A stretch of 64,000 nt of DNA, taken from contig CM068373.1 in the NCBI GenBank assembly GCA_034769895.1, positions 436,151,080 through 436,215,079 of the forward strand, given 5' to 3'. The translations under genes were made by a program, and so were the position numbers. This document shows positions 34,408-44,182 of the stretch, in pieces. The notes under the pieces were generated by a model. That model did no database searches, was not told the origin of the DNA, and saw nothing but the letters and a program-made list of their open reading frames with translations. The stretch comes from Magicicada septendecula. Taxonomy: Eukaryota; Arthropoda; Insecta; Hemiptera; Cicadidae. Every line of letters starts with the position of its first letter. Position 1 is the first letter of the stretch.

Positions 34408-36114
34408 GGTAATATAAATGTCATAATAGAAGAACAGGCTTTAAATAACAAAATTGAAACATTTTTTAATGAAAACAACATCACTAAATTAAATAAAGAC
34501 CCCACCCCTAAATATCACAAACAAATAAACAAAACCCTAAATAACACAAAACACATAGTATCACCTGACAACATCAAATATCTAAAACAAATTAAACCAA
34601 AAGCCCCTACACTAAATGCACTACCGAAATTACACAAACCCAGTATTCCCATCAGACCACTTATAAACAACACACAAGCACCTGCACACAAAATAGCTAG
34701 ACATTTAGATAAATTGATCAGAAATAGCATAAATTTAACAAACAACACCACTGTCAAAAATAATTTAGATCTAGTGAATAAAACTCAACATGTACACATT
34801 CCCCACAATTCCACACTTGCTTCATTCGACATAACAAACCTATACACCAATGTTCCCATAAAAGAAACCATAATTACATTAGAACAATTACTAAAAATAA
34901 ATAACACACCCGAAACACACATAAATGAGATCATCCATCTAACTAAAATCATCACAGATCAAAATTATTTCACACACAATAGCATGTATTACACACAAAC
35001 AGATGGACTACCCATGGGCTCCCCTATATCAGGTATACTAGCAGAAATATTCATACACACCATAGAACAGAAACACATACTGAACAACAACAAATACACC
35101 GATAAAATAATATATTGGCACAGGTATGTCGACGACATTTTACTTCTTTACAACGGCAACAAAAGACAAATAGAAAATTTCCACAAATACATTAACACTA
35201 TACACCATAAATTAAAATTCACACTTGAAATAGAATTAAATAACAGCATAAACTTTTTAGACCTTACAATCACCAAAACAAACAACACACACACATACAA
35301 AATATACAGAAAACCCACCACATCAGACATGGTCATACACAGCACATCCAACCACCCAACTCAACACAAACATGCAGCTTTCAACTACATGCTCCATAGG
35401 CTCACGTCAATACCCCTAAACACACATGACTACCAAGATGAATTAAACACAATTAAATACATAGCAGTCAAAAACGGATACAACCCCGAATTAATAAATA
35501 AACTACACAAACGAATCCTCAACAAAAAAAGGAAAACACATCTGACCAACAGCACACAACCCAGTAAATACATAACACTTACATACTACAATTCCAATAC
35601 ACATAGAATTGCAAACACATTTAGGAAACAAAATTATAAAGTTGCTTACAGAACCAACAACACCATTAGAAAACACATAAACAATACTAACAAAGACATT
35701 GACACATACAGCAAAACAGGGGTTTATAAATTAAATTGCAATGATTGCCAACAATTCTACATCGGCCAGACGGGAAGATCTTTTTCTTCCAGGTTTTCTG
35801 AACATTTAAAAGCCCTCACCACAAACTACATACATTCCACATTTGCCACACATTTACATAATGAAAACCACAGCTACACAAACATAGAACACAACATGGA
35901 AATACTACACTACTTACCAAAAAGTAGAAAACTAAACACAGCTGAACAATTTGAAATATACAGATATCACACACTACAACCAAACAACATATTAAATGAA
36001 CAGATACATTACAAATCACATACACTATTTGACACACTGATCCACACACATAATTCGAACCTCAGCGCCAATCCCGTCCCACCATCAACCCCCACCACAC
36101 ACTCCATTCCGTAA
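34408..36114 (+). CDS. PLE family 1, copy c: inverted, 5'-truncated RT-GIY-YIG frame
   Basis: Open from 34,363; homology to copies a and b begins at about 34,408 (GNINVIIE) and runs to the normal stop, covering all RT motifs and the GIY-YIG domain. It opposes copy b head to head, making an inverted repeat of about 1.7-1.8 kb around 34,376-34,407. Differences from copy b are few, so the structure is young. The N-terminal 270 residues are absent, so it is probably not functional alone. Confidence 0.88.
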   Translation, partial: GNINVIIEEQALNNKIETFFNENNITKLNKDPTPKYHKQINKTLNNTKHIVSPDNIKYLKQIKPKAPTLNALPKLHKPSIPIRPLINNTQAPAHKIARHLDKLIRNSINLTNNTTVKNNLDLVNKTQHVHIPHNSTLASFDITNLYTNVPIKETIITLEQLLKINNTPETHINEIIHLTKIITDQNYFTHNSMYYTQTDGLPMGSPISGILAEIFIHTIEQKHILNNNKYTDKIIYWHRYVDDILLLYNGNKRQIENFHKYINTIHHKLKFTLEIELNNSINFLDLTITKTNNTHTYKIYRKPTTSDMVIHSTSNHPTQHKHAAFNYMLHRLTSIPLNTHDYQDELNTIKYIAVKNGYNPELINKLHKRILNKKRKTHLTNSTQPSKYITLTYYNSNTHRIANTFRKQNYKVAYRTNNTIRKHINNTNKDIDTYSKTGVYKLNCNDCQQFYIGQTGRSFSSRFSEHLKALTTNYIHSTFATHLHNENHSYTNIEHNMEILHYLPKSRKLNTAEQFEIYRYHTLQPNNILNEQIHYKSHTLFDTLIHTHNSNLSANPVPPSTPTTHSIP

Positions 36115-36146
36115 CGGTTATTCTATAATCGACAGTTAGTACTAAA

Positions 36147-36185
36147 CCCACTGAAGAAGAGAAACAACATCTCGAAACGTTTGGG
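36147..36185 (+). other. Hammerhead-like core in PLE family 1
   Basis: CCCA pairs with TGGG (36,182-36,185) as a possible stem I. Between them are CTGAAGA (36,151-36,157), one extra A, stem GAGA/TCTC, GAAA (36,174-36,177) and CGTT. The same element lies on the minus strand at about 29,728-29,766 below copy a. Confidence 0.4.
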
Positions 36186-36249
36186 AAGTGACAACAGTAA
36201 GTTCATAAGTGAAAGTATTATATATACTATTAAATTAATAAGTGAACGA

Positions 36250-36387
36250 AGAGGATGCAACAACAAGAGAATAATACAATTAACGCAGAAATTAATTCTA
36301 AAAACTCAAAGTGATACAGTTGACAGAAACAGAAATAAAAGATTTGAATTTTTACACAAAACAATTACCAAAATTATTTACAAAATA
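36250..36387 (+). other. Start of a further PLE unit, cut short
   Basis: After the spacer of copy c the sequence reads the family 1 start (ATGCAACAACAAGAG, from 36,255) and then departs from it within 20 bases. It shows that copy c was also followed by another unit or a template jump. Confidence 0.55.
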
Positions 36388-37635
36388 CTAAACAACAAAA
36401 ACAATTAAAACAATATTTTTCAAAATATCACTATAATATTGACGACTCGGAACACTAAGTTTTTTATAAGTAAAAACGTCGTTAGTAGCGCTGTTCATCT
36501 TGTTGTTGGCGACGAGATAGTGTTTCGAAAGATCGAAGCTGTGTGTGTGTGGTGAGATGTGTTCGAATAATGCGTGCGATTTGAATTGTGTCTGTTCGTT
36601 TAGGATGTCGTTTTTATTTGTTTTTGTGTGTTTGTATATTTCTAATTGTTCTAGAGTGTCTATTTTTCGGCCTTTTGTGTGTACGTGTAGTATGTTCATG
36701 TTATTGTCGATGTTTTTATATGTGTGGTTTGCTTCAATGAGGTGGTTTGCAAAGGTGGATTCTGTAGTGGTGTGGAGTGCTTTTGTGTGCTCAATGTATC
36801 TCTGTTTGAAGCTACGTCCTGTCTGGCCTATGTAGAATTTATTGCAATTTGAACAATTTAGTTTATATACACCGGGTAGATCGAATTTGTTTTGTGCTTT
36901 GGGCATGCGTTTTGATAGTGTGTGTTCTGTTTTGTTAGTAGTTTTGTAAGCGATTCTGTATCCTGCTTTTTTGAATTTGTGGGCAATTTTTTCTGTTTGT
37001 TTGTTGATGTATGTTAGTGTTATGAATTTGTTGTTTTCTGTCTTTGTCTGTTGTTTGTTTTGTGTTATGTGTAGGAGTTTACTGACTATTGTTCTGTCAT
37101 AACCGTTAGATTCTGCTAGATATTTTATCGTGTTTAGTTCGTCTTTGTAGTCTATTTCATCTAAAGGGATGTTGTTAAGTCTATGTATCATGGTTCTAAA
37201 AGCAGCTAGTTTTTGTTGTATTGGGTGATTGGAGGTGTTGTGTATTAGTGTGTCAGTTGTAGTTGGTTTTCTGTATATACTGAATTTGTGCCTGTGTTCT
37301 AGTTTTGTGATAGAGAGGTCTAAGAAGTTTATGGTATTGTTGTGTTCGTATTCGGCAGTGAAGGTTATGTTTTTATGTATTTTGTTTATGTGCGTTAGTA
37401 ACTGTTCACATTGTCTTTTGTTTCCCCTGTATAGTATTAGAATGTCATCAACGTATCTGTGCCAATATAGTATTTTATGTGAGTGTCTGTCATTGTTTGT
37501 GAGTATTTTTGTTTTTTCTAAGTGTTGGAGGAAGACTTCTGCTAGAATGCTGGATATGGGGGAGCCCATGGGTAGGCCATCGTTCTGTGTGTAGTATTTA
37601 TTGTTATAAGTAAAGTAAAAACAATTTTTCAACAA
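36388..37635 (-). pseudogene. PLE family 2, second copy: 5'-truncated RT-GIY-YIG frame
   Basis: An open frame of 415 codons begins inside RT at FTYNNKYYTQNDG. It keeps GLPMGSPISS, YWHRYVDDILILY, INFLDLSIT, YRKPTTTD and then CSNCNKFYIGQTGRSF. The true PLE protein probably ends near CEHISPH-type sequence at about 36,540; the last codons run into the non-coding end. It is the intact counterpart of the broken copy at 16,145-19,131. The N-terminal half is missing, and the upstream flank (37,636-37,690) is AT-rich. Confidence 0.85.
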
Positions 37636-37694
37636 AAAAAATCACAAAAGTTTTTATTTTGTTAACAAACGAAATCATTATTTTGTTACAATAT

Positions 37695-38157
37695 GTATGC
37701 CTTTGAGGTAGTCTTGGAGCGCTACCCGCCATGACGGATCACGATAGGGCCGCCGTAATCTACAGCAGACGAAGAAAAGGCCTTGGTCAATACCACTCTT
37801 GACGAAGGCAACTGACCAAGTTGCTGTGTCTGCTTGTGGGATCTGAAGCGAAAGCATTTGATGCACTTACGGATGACAGAACTGACAACAATCTTGCCGT
37901 TGACGATTCAATACCTTTGATGAACAGAACTTAGCGTTAACTGAACGCCCGCGTGAAGCAGCCTCTATTATTAATCTAATGAGGTGGGCCTTTGGGTGCA
38001 GAATAATCTGATGCTTAGTATCGTAATGCAAATGGGAACGTTGGAGACGACCCCCCAACCCGAAGTAACCCCGAATCGTCGATGAATGGATCAAGAGAGA
38101 GAATCTGGATAGATTGCCATTCTTTATCTCAATGATTTCTTTGTGAAAGTACGTCAA
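37695..38157 (-). pseudogene. Integrase N-terminal (zinc-binding) part of BEL/Pao 1
   Basis: Frames 37,867-38,157 and 37,678-37,866 read GLGGRLQRSHLHYDTKHQII, HPKAHLIRLI, MHQMLSLQIPQ and ..CCRLRRPY.., which match the integrase front end of BEL/Pao 2 (45,640-46,179). Frameshifts separate them, and the BEL HHCC motif is damaged. Confidence 0.78.
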
Positions 38158-38199
38158 TTGAGATTGGCGTATAAAAAAACTTGAAGTCTTGGATTTCGT

Positions 38200-38290
38200 T
38201 GTCCATGACGTGTCGGTTACTTAACTAAATACAACTATTACTACCTGTGTTCCGAGTCGTTAAATGTAATAGTTGTATAAATTTAAAGTG
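38200..38290 (-). repeat. Short PLE family 2 end fragment inside BEL/Pao 1
   Basis: GTGTTCCGAGTCGTTAAATG at about 38,249 matches the terminal segment of PLE family 2 (19,096 and, inverted, 36,458). It is flanked by inverted ACAACTATTAC/GTAATAGTTGT and interrupts the BEL frame between RNase H and integrase. Confidence 0.55.
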
Positions 38291-38830
38291 TTGTTTAATT
38301 CCTTCCTGGACAGTCGCAGGTCATGTCCCGAACCAGGGGAATTCGATCTCAGATTATAGATAAATCTGAAACAGTAGCTGATAACGCGTATCAACCTCTG
38401 AAGAGTGGAAAAGTCCTCACTTATATCGGTAGCGACGACGCTAGCCATACATTCAAGAATTGCTGATTGTTTTTGTTCGGATCTGTACTCCCGTATGGTG
38501 GCCGAATCATTTGTGCTGAATTTGGGGTGGCGAATTGGATCTTACAAAAGCCATGCCTCCACAATTGGAACTTCCGCAATTTGTCTGGATGACAACCACG
38601 AGATAGAATATCGGCGGGGTTATACTGGGACTTCACATGATGCCTGTCAGCGTTATTGGAACCCTGCTGGATTTCAGCCACACGATTGGCGACAAAGGTC
38701 TTCCACCTGGAGGACTCACCGTATATCCAGTGGAGGGCGATCATGGAGTCGGAGTACAGATGGATCTCATCAGCATGTATGGTCAATGCACGAATAACCT
38801 TTTGAAGCAAACGGACAAACAGAAGACAAC
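38291..38830 (-). pseudogene. RNase H region of BEL/Pao 1
   Basis: The 38,421-38,810 frame contains IHLYSDSMIALHWI (Asp of the active site), FVANRVAEIQ and NPADILSRGC, standard BEL/Pao RNase H and connector motifs. It is colinear with 46,296-46,760 of BEL/Pao 2. Breaks occur upstream (LPRLE-type region about 38,850) and downstream. Confidence 0.82.
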
Positions 38831-38869
38831 CGCAAGCTCAAGTCTGGGCAGTGTAAATTGTTTTAGGGG

Positions 38870-39560
38870 GGGCTACCCTGGATTTCGAATCCAGTCTGGA
38901 GCGTTGTCTTATAAACAAACATATCGGAACCGTTGTTCCATAGTAGCCCTAAAGTACTCATATTTCACCCTTGTTTAGGAGTATGGCAGTGCCGCATTAG
39001 TTTATGATTTCTTGGCTGTTGGAAGACCATTTGTGCAGGGGAAACCCATACTGTCGAAGTTATTCACTAACATCCGATCTCAACCGTTTGAGCTCATCTA
39101 TATCATCACAACCGGTAATTAAATCATCGACGTAGAAGTCATTAGCAATAACTCGGCCTGCCATGCCAAGGGAAACTGATTGAGTTTGTCATTCGCAACG
39201 TGGAATAGACACCTTGTAGCAAGAAATGAAGCGCTGGCTGTGCCATAAGTCACAGTCCTGAGCACGAAATGTTTCAACTCCAAGTCGGGGGAATCCCGCC
39301 AAAGTATTCTTTGGAGGTTACAATCGCTTGAATCGACCAAAATTTGTCTATACATCTTCTCGATGTCGGACATTAAGCCATAGGCGTGGGTCCTAAATCT
39401 GAGTATAATAGAAAAAATGTCCTGCTGTATTGTCGGCCCTACCAGTAGCGTATATCATTAAGTGAACGGCCATTAGCGGATTTTGCGGACGCATCAAATA
39501 CCACGCGTAGCTTTGTAGTCAGACTTGAGTTCTTGAAAACCGCGTGATGGAGTAAGTAGT
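38870..39560 (-). pseudogene. Reverse transcriptase of BEL/Pao 1
   Basis: It reads [10 protein letters not shown] and [10 protein letters not shown] (about 39,480-39,555), MYRQILVDSSD and VTYGTASASFLATRCL (39,119-39,373), then DFYVDDLITG with the catalytic Asp pair at about 39,123-39,134 in a shifted frame. At least two frameshifts and a stop inactivate it. Confidence 0.82.
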
Positions 39561-39574
39561 ACACCTTGGAGCGA

Positions 39575-40261
39575 TGAATCAAATTGCTTAGAATAGTCAT
39601 GCCTCACCGATTGCCTATCGATAGAATTGATTTTCAGTATATCTTCGACATGGTGGATGGCGATAATTAGCTTATTGTCAAATCTAGTCTTGAGTAACCC
39701 TAGAGCTACGCCATAATTCTCACAGGTTATAGGCAGCGATTGTATAACTTGGAGCGCTTCATCCTTTAATGAATTGTGTAAGTAATGAAACTTTTGTATG
39801 TTGGTAAGATCCAAGCGAGAATCTACCAAGTCTGAATATGTGTATGTAGTGTTGCCACTTGCCACTCTATAATATTTCCGCTAAACTCTGAGATTTTAAG
39901 GGCTCCAGTTGCGTGACACGAGCGAATCTTTCCGCTCTACTGTCATTAGCAGTAGTATTAGATTTCTCAGTAAGATTAGTCGAGAATGTTTATATAATAT
40001 TGTGCAGTATAAGATTATACATAAATCATCTTCCACCTGGATTCGATCGCTATCCGTGTCAAAAACAGTGTCCTCGGACAACTCGATTTCGGATTGAATT
40101 GTGTCATATTTGCGCTGGAGCTCCGCCAGCGACCGTAATTTAACATGCAACGCGTGGACGCCATTTTTTGTTATGTCGAAAGCATCCGCGAAAATATTGT
40201 TTCTTGTTATTGAGGCCTTAATAACGGCCCTTTGCCTTATGAGCTGTGTGCTTTCGGCCAT
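39575..40261 (-). pseudogene. Gag of BEL/Pao 1 (DUF1759 type), truncated
   Basis: The start MAESTQLIRQRAVIKASI at 40,261 aligns with the BEL/Pao 2 gag start. After a frameshift near 39,900 the frame 39,494-39,865 reads NIQKFHYLHNSL, VIQSLPIT and LLKTRFDNK, the DUF1759 core. It then runs straight into RT sequence, so the zinc-knuckle and protease segments are deleted. Confidence 0.8.
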
Positions 40262-40925
40262 ATTGAGCGTATTAAGACGTGGAACGAAAGTAGAACAGGC
40301 AACTCAGTTCTCAGCAATATAACTTCGTATTAATAGTTAAATAGAATAATTGAAAACAAATAATACAACATAACATAATGAGTACATAATAGTTCAAAAC
40401 ATACCATGGCAAAAATGCCTTACTTGAACTTCCACTGATTCGAGATAATAAGCTACATACGGTTGTAGAGATTATCAGCTGATGTCGGATAAGAGTTAAC
40501 CAGGATGACGTAGTTGCCGTTAAGTAGAACGGGTTGTTATCTCTTGTGATATCGGCAGGCTCGTGACGTCGGATTTCTGCAATGCGGTGAGATAAGATGC
40601 GTCTGTCTACCTCTGCGTAGATGTGTCGTACCTGTCCAATTCTGTCTGCGCTGCATGTAAAAGATTGTCCGTTAGACACTTGCGAACTTATTGCAAACCG
40701 CAATTTTACGCATTTGATTTGCAAGTTAAATGATTTTGCGGAACTTACGCATAACAGTTTCAATGCCCGAATAATACTTGGACGCATACAAGGTATGCCA
40801 CACTAATATCTGAAAACGGGCACACACTAACTCCCTTACGACGCTTAAAGTCCGTCACTCCGTACTGCTCGTAAGTTTTTTACGCATCTTGAGATCGAAA
40901 TTAAATCCGGCCCTGGTGGACCATA
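40262..40925 (-). other. Leader and primer-binding site of BEL/Pao 1
   Basis: No reliable frame. At 40,904-40,923 the minus strand reads TGGTCCACCAGGGCCGGATT two bases from the LTR, closely matching the site of BEL/Pao 2 (50,796-50,813), so both probably use the same tRNA primer. Confidence 0.6.
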
Positions 40926-41266
40926 TGTTGCGTTGAACTCGCTGTCTTCTTGCGTAGCTTGGGGTTAACGGCTGTTCACACTTTAAACCATAGGCTGGGT
41001 TTAAACAAAATATAAAACGATAAAGTGAAGTGTATAAACGGTTTATCATAAAACATAGATTAAATCATATTAATTTGAATTCGCGCGTGCCCGTACGACT
41101 GCATATCTAATAATTTAAGCTAATTAAAATTGAATTAATTGAATCGTTCACATATTGACGGCCGTAAATTGAATTTTGCGTAACACACGCGCGGAACAGG
41201 CTGTTGCCTCCTGGAGCTCTGTGAGTCGACTGCTAGATTTTAATAGGGGGGGGGGGGCGGACCGAC
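40926..41266 (-). repeat. 5' LTR of BEL/Pao 1
   Basis: 341 bp, TGTTGCG to CGGACCGAC, with a poly-G run at 41,246-41,257. Colinear with the left LTR after removing the SINE and duplicated part there. Confidence 0.82.
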
Positions 41267-41374
41267 CTTAGCTCGTCCGGCTATAACGTGATATGCAGCC
41301 GACGTCACAGGCGAATCATGGTTTGAACACATTTTAAATCTGAACATACACATTCTGTTCATCAACTGACGACG

Positions 41375-41662
41375 TTAAATTAAATCTTTAAAAATTTTCT
41401 TTCTACCATTTTCTGGGACATTCTGAAAGCATTTAAGCTTTTTATAGTTACAGTCCGACCCTTCTGTGTGACTCTGAAGATTCACTTTTTTGCTTACATC
41501 TGTCATTCGACCGAATCTTTTACGTTTTTTAGTACTTTTTTCTACTCTCACATCACTAGGTTCTTCAAAATCACTGTCACTATCACCTATCATTGTTTGC
41601 ACGGCTTCTCTTATGAAACAAAAACACCGATTTATAACCTCAAAACACGCTTCCTTCAACAT
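41375..41662 (-). pseudogene. First coding part of the DUF7869-like gene
   Basis: A 95-codon frame has an acidic/basic stretch (MIGDSDSDFEEPSD, KSTKKRKRFG) and then CNYKKLKCFQNVPENGRKKIF. The Cys-spaced KCF..VPE segment is what I expect at the N-terminus of this family. It lies just inside the right TIR (41,898-41,927), on the same strand as 22,574-24,221, and is separated from it by BEL/Pao 1. No good donor site is visible. Confidence 0.55.
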
Positions 41663-41897
41663 ACACTAAGCAAACTGATTCAAACCAACATGATGGCGTG
41701 TGCATAACAGTTGGCTCACAGCTGTCTTACCTCCTTCTTTTTGTGTAGCGCTCTGACTTACCCCTTTCATAACCTGTAGGCCTATAAGTTTCTTTCTTTT
41801 AGTTTTTTCTACACACTACACCCATTCTTAACCTGTAATATTTTTACATTGGATAACACCTAGAGATGGCACAGTAAACTAAATTTCCATATTTTTT

Positions 41898-41927
41898 TAC
41901 TTTTCCCCTTCTTCCCGTGCACCCTTC
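41898..41927 (-). repeat. Right TIR of the DUF7869-type transposon
   Basis: Its complement begins GAAGGGTGCAC and continues GGGAAGAAGGGG. Inner motifs CTTACCTCCTTC (41,726-41,737) and TGACTTACCCC (41,754-41,764) mirror those of the left end. Confidence 0.7.
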
Positions 41928-42369
41928 ATATTCATTAGTTACTGCAATTTCTTTTACTTAATTTTAGAAATTATTTTACTTTGTTTACAATTTTATTGTT
42001 TATTTTGAGTAGATTTCATTTGCTATTTGTATAACAATTGCATACATATGCATTCTGTGATCAACTGTTTGTGAATTATGACTGTTTTAGTAACAAAATA
42101 AACACTAGATTCTTAGGTTTTTGCTAGAAATTTTCTGAAAACAAATAAATGAATTTGACCTTAGGAAAGCATATGCACAAACAAACTTATACACAACTTT
42201 ATGTATTTACTTTTTATAAATTGCAAATTATATATATTTACTTTTTATATTTATGAACATTATTCTTGCTTTACTAATAAATATAAATATAATTTTATAT
42301 TATTATTTATATATTTACTTTGTATATATTTATATAAATTCATAAATTAATTTTACATATATATAGCAG
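41928..42369. other. AT-rich spacer
   Basis: Nothing recognised. It includes runs of ATATTTA at 42,225-42,360. Confidence 0.4.
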
Positions 42370-42905
42370 ATGAGAACCCAGATTTTGTGCCAGACAGAGA
42401 TGAAGAAGAGCACTATGAAAATGGAAGCATAACTACAAGCCTGCCCATATAACAAAAAGCAGTACCCAAGAAAATGCTTCTGCTGTTTGCTCTGATGTTG
42501 ACATCCAACCACAGTTACCAGTTTTTGAAGAAGTAAAGTGCTTCTTCCATTCGATGCTACCAGCAGTGAACTCTGTTGTTTTAGTGTTTTGTGATTCTGA
42601 TATTATAAAAACAGAAACCAATAGGTATAGTGGAACAATAATTACAAAGTTAAGTAGACAAAATAAATTAATAGAGCTCTCAGTGTGGGCTTTATGGGGT
42701 AATGTCATGTTACATAAAATGTGCAATATTTTTGCATTAATTTTCATATGTGCCTGTTGTTAAGACAAAGAATTACTGACTACTGGCGTACAGATGTTAT
42801 GTTAGGCTCCTCTTTTGCATGAAAGATAATGAAAAGAAAGATTTTATCCTAACTGATGCTTCCACTGGTTATATGCTAAACTATGAAATGTATAGAGGAG
42901 TTTGA
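42370..42905 (+). pseudogene. piggyBac-like transposase fossil
   Basis: Disconnected frames read ADENPDFVPDRDEEE (an acidic stretch typical of the N-terminus), later ITDYWRTDVMLGSS (compare the DYWSTDPL-type segment) and LTDASTGYMLNYEMYRG (compare the D..TGYVLN..VYTG segment of the piggyBac catalytic region). Stops and frameshifts separate them, and much of the gene is lost. No TTAA-flanked ends were found. Confidence 0.5.
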
Positions 42906-43015
42906 GGCTGTAATAAGGCGCAAAGTTTCATTATTTAATTTATTATAATTTCGGTATTAGATTTCTTTCTTTCTTTTATCATGAGTGTGAGATAACTTAT
43001 TTAAATTTGTCTCAC

Positions 43016-43584
43016 TGTGGTCATATGTCATTTGTTAGTAAAAACCACGAAAACCATAACTTCCTACATTCCCAAGCCCGTACAGGAGGAAAGGACCCTT
43101 TTAACCTTTTCACACATCACATCGCCTTGAGTGATGACCTCTCTCCTGATTGGTTTTCCGATGCTCCAGGAGGCCCAGTCCGAACCCTGTGACCTGGGCA
43201 TGGTCCCATACTAACCAAAGTCTATAAAACTGACAACAGTGAGATCGCACTCTTATTGTTCTTATTCGGGTTATTCTGTCATAGTTCGCTAGAGAAGTCT
43301 TTTAACATTGGGGAGAGGGTCGGGTGTGTACCGCGTGCGTCTTAGATATGTGTTCTCCATCACTCCTCGTAACTACTGTGTGGTGTGCTGCGTGTTGTAA
43401 GTACTGAAATGTAATCCTACAAGAGTGTTCAAAAGTGTTTCATGAGTATGATCTAAACATCAATTTTGCTAAATGTGAAATAAAGAAATATTTATTGTAA
43501 AGCTAGACTCTGTAACCAATAATTTCACACAACCTACTCACGTTGCTTAATAATTTGTTGTTGATTCACAGCTCGGTCATGACA
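43016..43584 (+). repeat. 5' LTR of the plus-strand Gypsy element
   Basis: TGTGGTCATATG to GGTCATGACA, with a TATA box (TATAAAA, 43,223-43,229) and a polyadenylation signal (AATAAA, 43,479-43,484) in the right order. It is followed by ATTGGATTGGTGGCAGC, a common insect Gypsy leader and primer-site pattern. No second copy is found downstream of the coding region, so assignment to the genes at 52.7-59 kb rests on order and strand. Confidence 0.55.
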
Positions 43585-43741
43585 AATTGGATTGGTGGCA
43601 GCTGTGGTGGGATAGGTTGCAAAAGACCTACAAAAAGGTGTGAAGTGATTGGGTGGAGATTATTATAAATTTGGCAGACGGTTCTTTTGCATAAAAATCT
43701 GTTATACATAATGTGTTGTTAAAATATGATTGTTTAACGAG

Positions 43742-44182
43742 TATTGTTTGCTTAACGCTCTCGAAAATTTCTAGAGTTGGTGTTGCAAAGCTAAGTGTTG
43801 CTGGTATAGGAGTCAGAATGTGTTTGAATGAATAAGTGGACTGTATGAGATCTGAGTTAAGTAGCATTTATTGAGATATTATAAAGAAGCGCAGGCCCAA
43901 GCAATTACGTGTGGTGATACATTGCCGAGATACAATTACGTGTGGCGTAGGCTACCAAAATACATAACGTATAGAAGCGAGAATAAACTGTATGAGAAGT
44001 TACATAATAAAATTTTACATTGCCGCGGCTAGCAAAAATGGAAGAATGTAGTGTACGGATGAAGAGCTGAGTCTTAACTAAACTAACGCAGCAGCGAGCC
44101 GGTGCGAGCTGCACTGCAACGAATGACGTAAGCGCGTGGGCTGATTGCGCGTGAGCAAGTAAGCAGATACAATGCTTTAACA
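43742..44182 (-). repeat. 3' LTR of BEL/Pao 2
   Basis: It starts TATTGTTTGC where the other LTR has TGTTGTTTGC, a point change of the terminal TG. The internal side is preceded, in minus orientation, by the G-rich tract GGGCGGGCAGTA. Confidence 0.88.

Larger units (their letters stand above)
25754..37690. mobile_element. 12-kb insertion inside BEL/Pao 1, bounded by TGTAACA and TGTTACA
   Basis: ATAT occurs immediately outside each end (25,750-25,753 and 37,691-37,694), and removing the insert joins the two halves of the integrase frame. The ends form a 7-bp inverted repeat, starting TG and ending CA, with a 4-bp duplication, as for Gypsy LTR elements. I cannot find a second LTR copy or internal genes. 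Most of the recognisable content is PLE copies that may have arrived later. Confidence 0.6.
24289..41266 (-). mobile_element. BEL/Pao LTR retrotransposon 1, degenerate and heavily interrupted
   Basis: LTRs at 24,289-24,974 and 40,926-41,266 share TGTTGCGTTGAAC starts and GGCGGACCGAC ends. Minus-strand order is gag, RT, RNase H, integrase, typical of BEL/Pao and colinear with the copy at 43,742-51,225. A 12-kb insertion splits the integrase between 25,754 and 37,690. The protease segment between gag and RT is deleted. No clear target duplication is visible. It lies inside the DUF7869-like gene. Confidence 0.85.
22111..41927 (-). mobile_element. TIR DNA transposon carrying a DUF7869-like gene, split by a BEL/Pao insertion
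   Basis: Left end 22,111 and right end 41,927 are inverted repeats about 24 bp long: both begin GAAGGGT and share GGGAAGAAGGGG, with two mismatches. Flanks are ATAT on both sides; the ends can equally be read as TGAAGGG with a TA duplication. Subterminal copies of GAAGGAGGTAAGTC-like motifs lie inside both ends. The gene between them runs on the minus strand from 41,662 to 22,574. Without the 17-kb BEL insertion the element would be about 2.8 kb. Confidence 0.65.

Noticed and set aside
26960-37635. A terminon (giant composite PLE element as in rotifers)
   Set aside because: The copies are ordinary GIY-YIG PLEs of three families with no extra genes and no telomeric repeats at the junctions.
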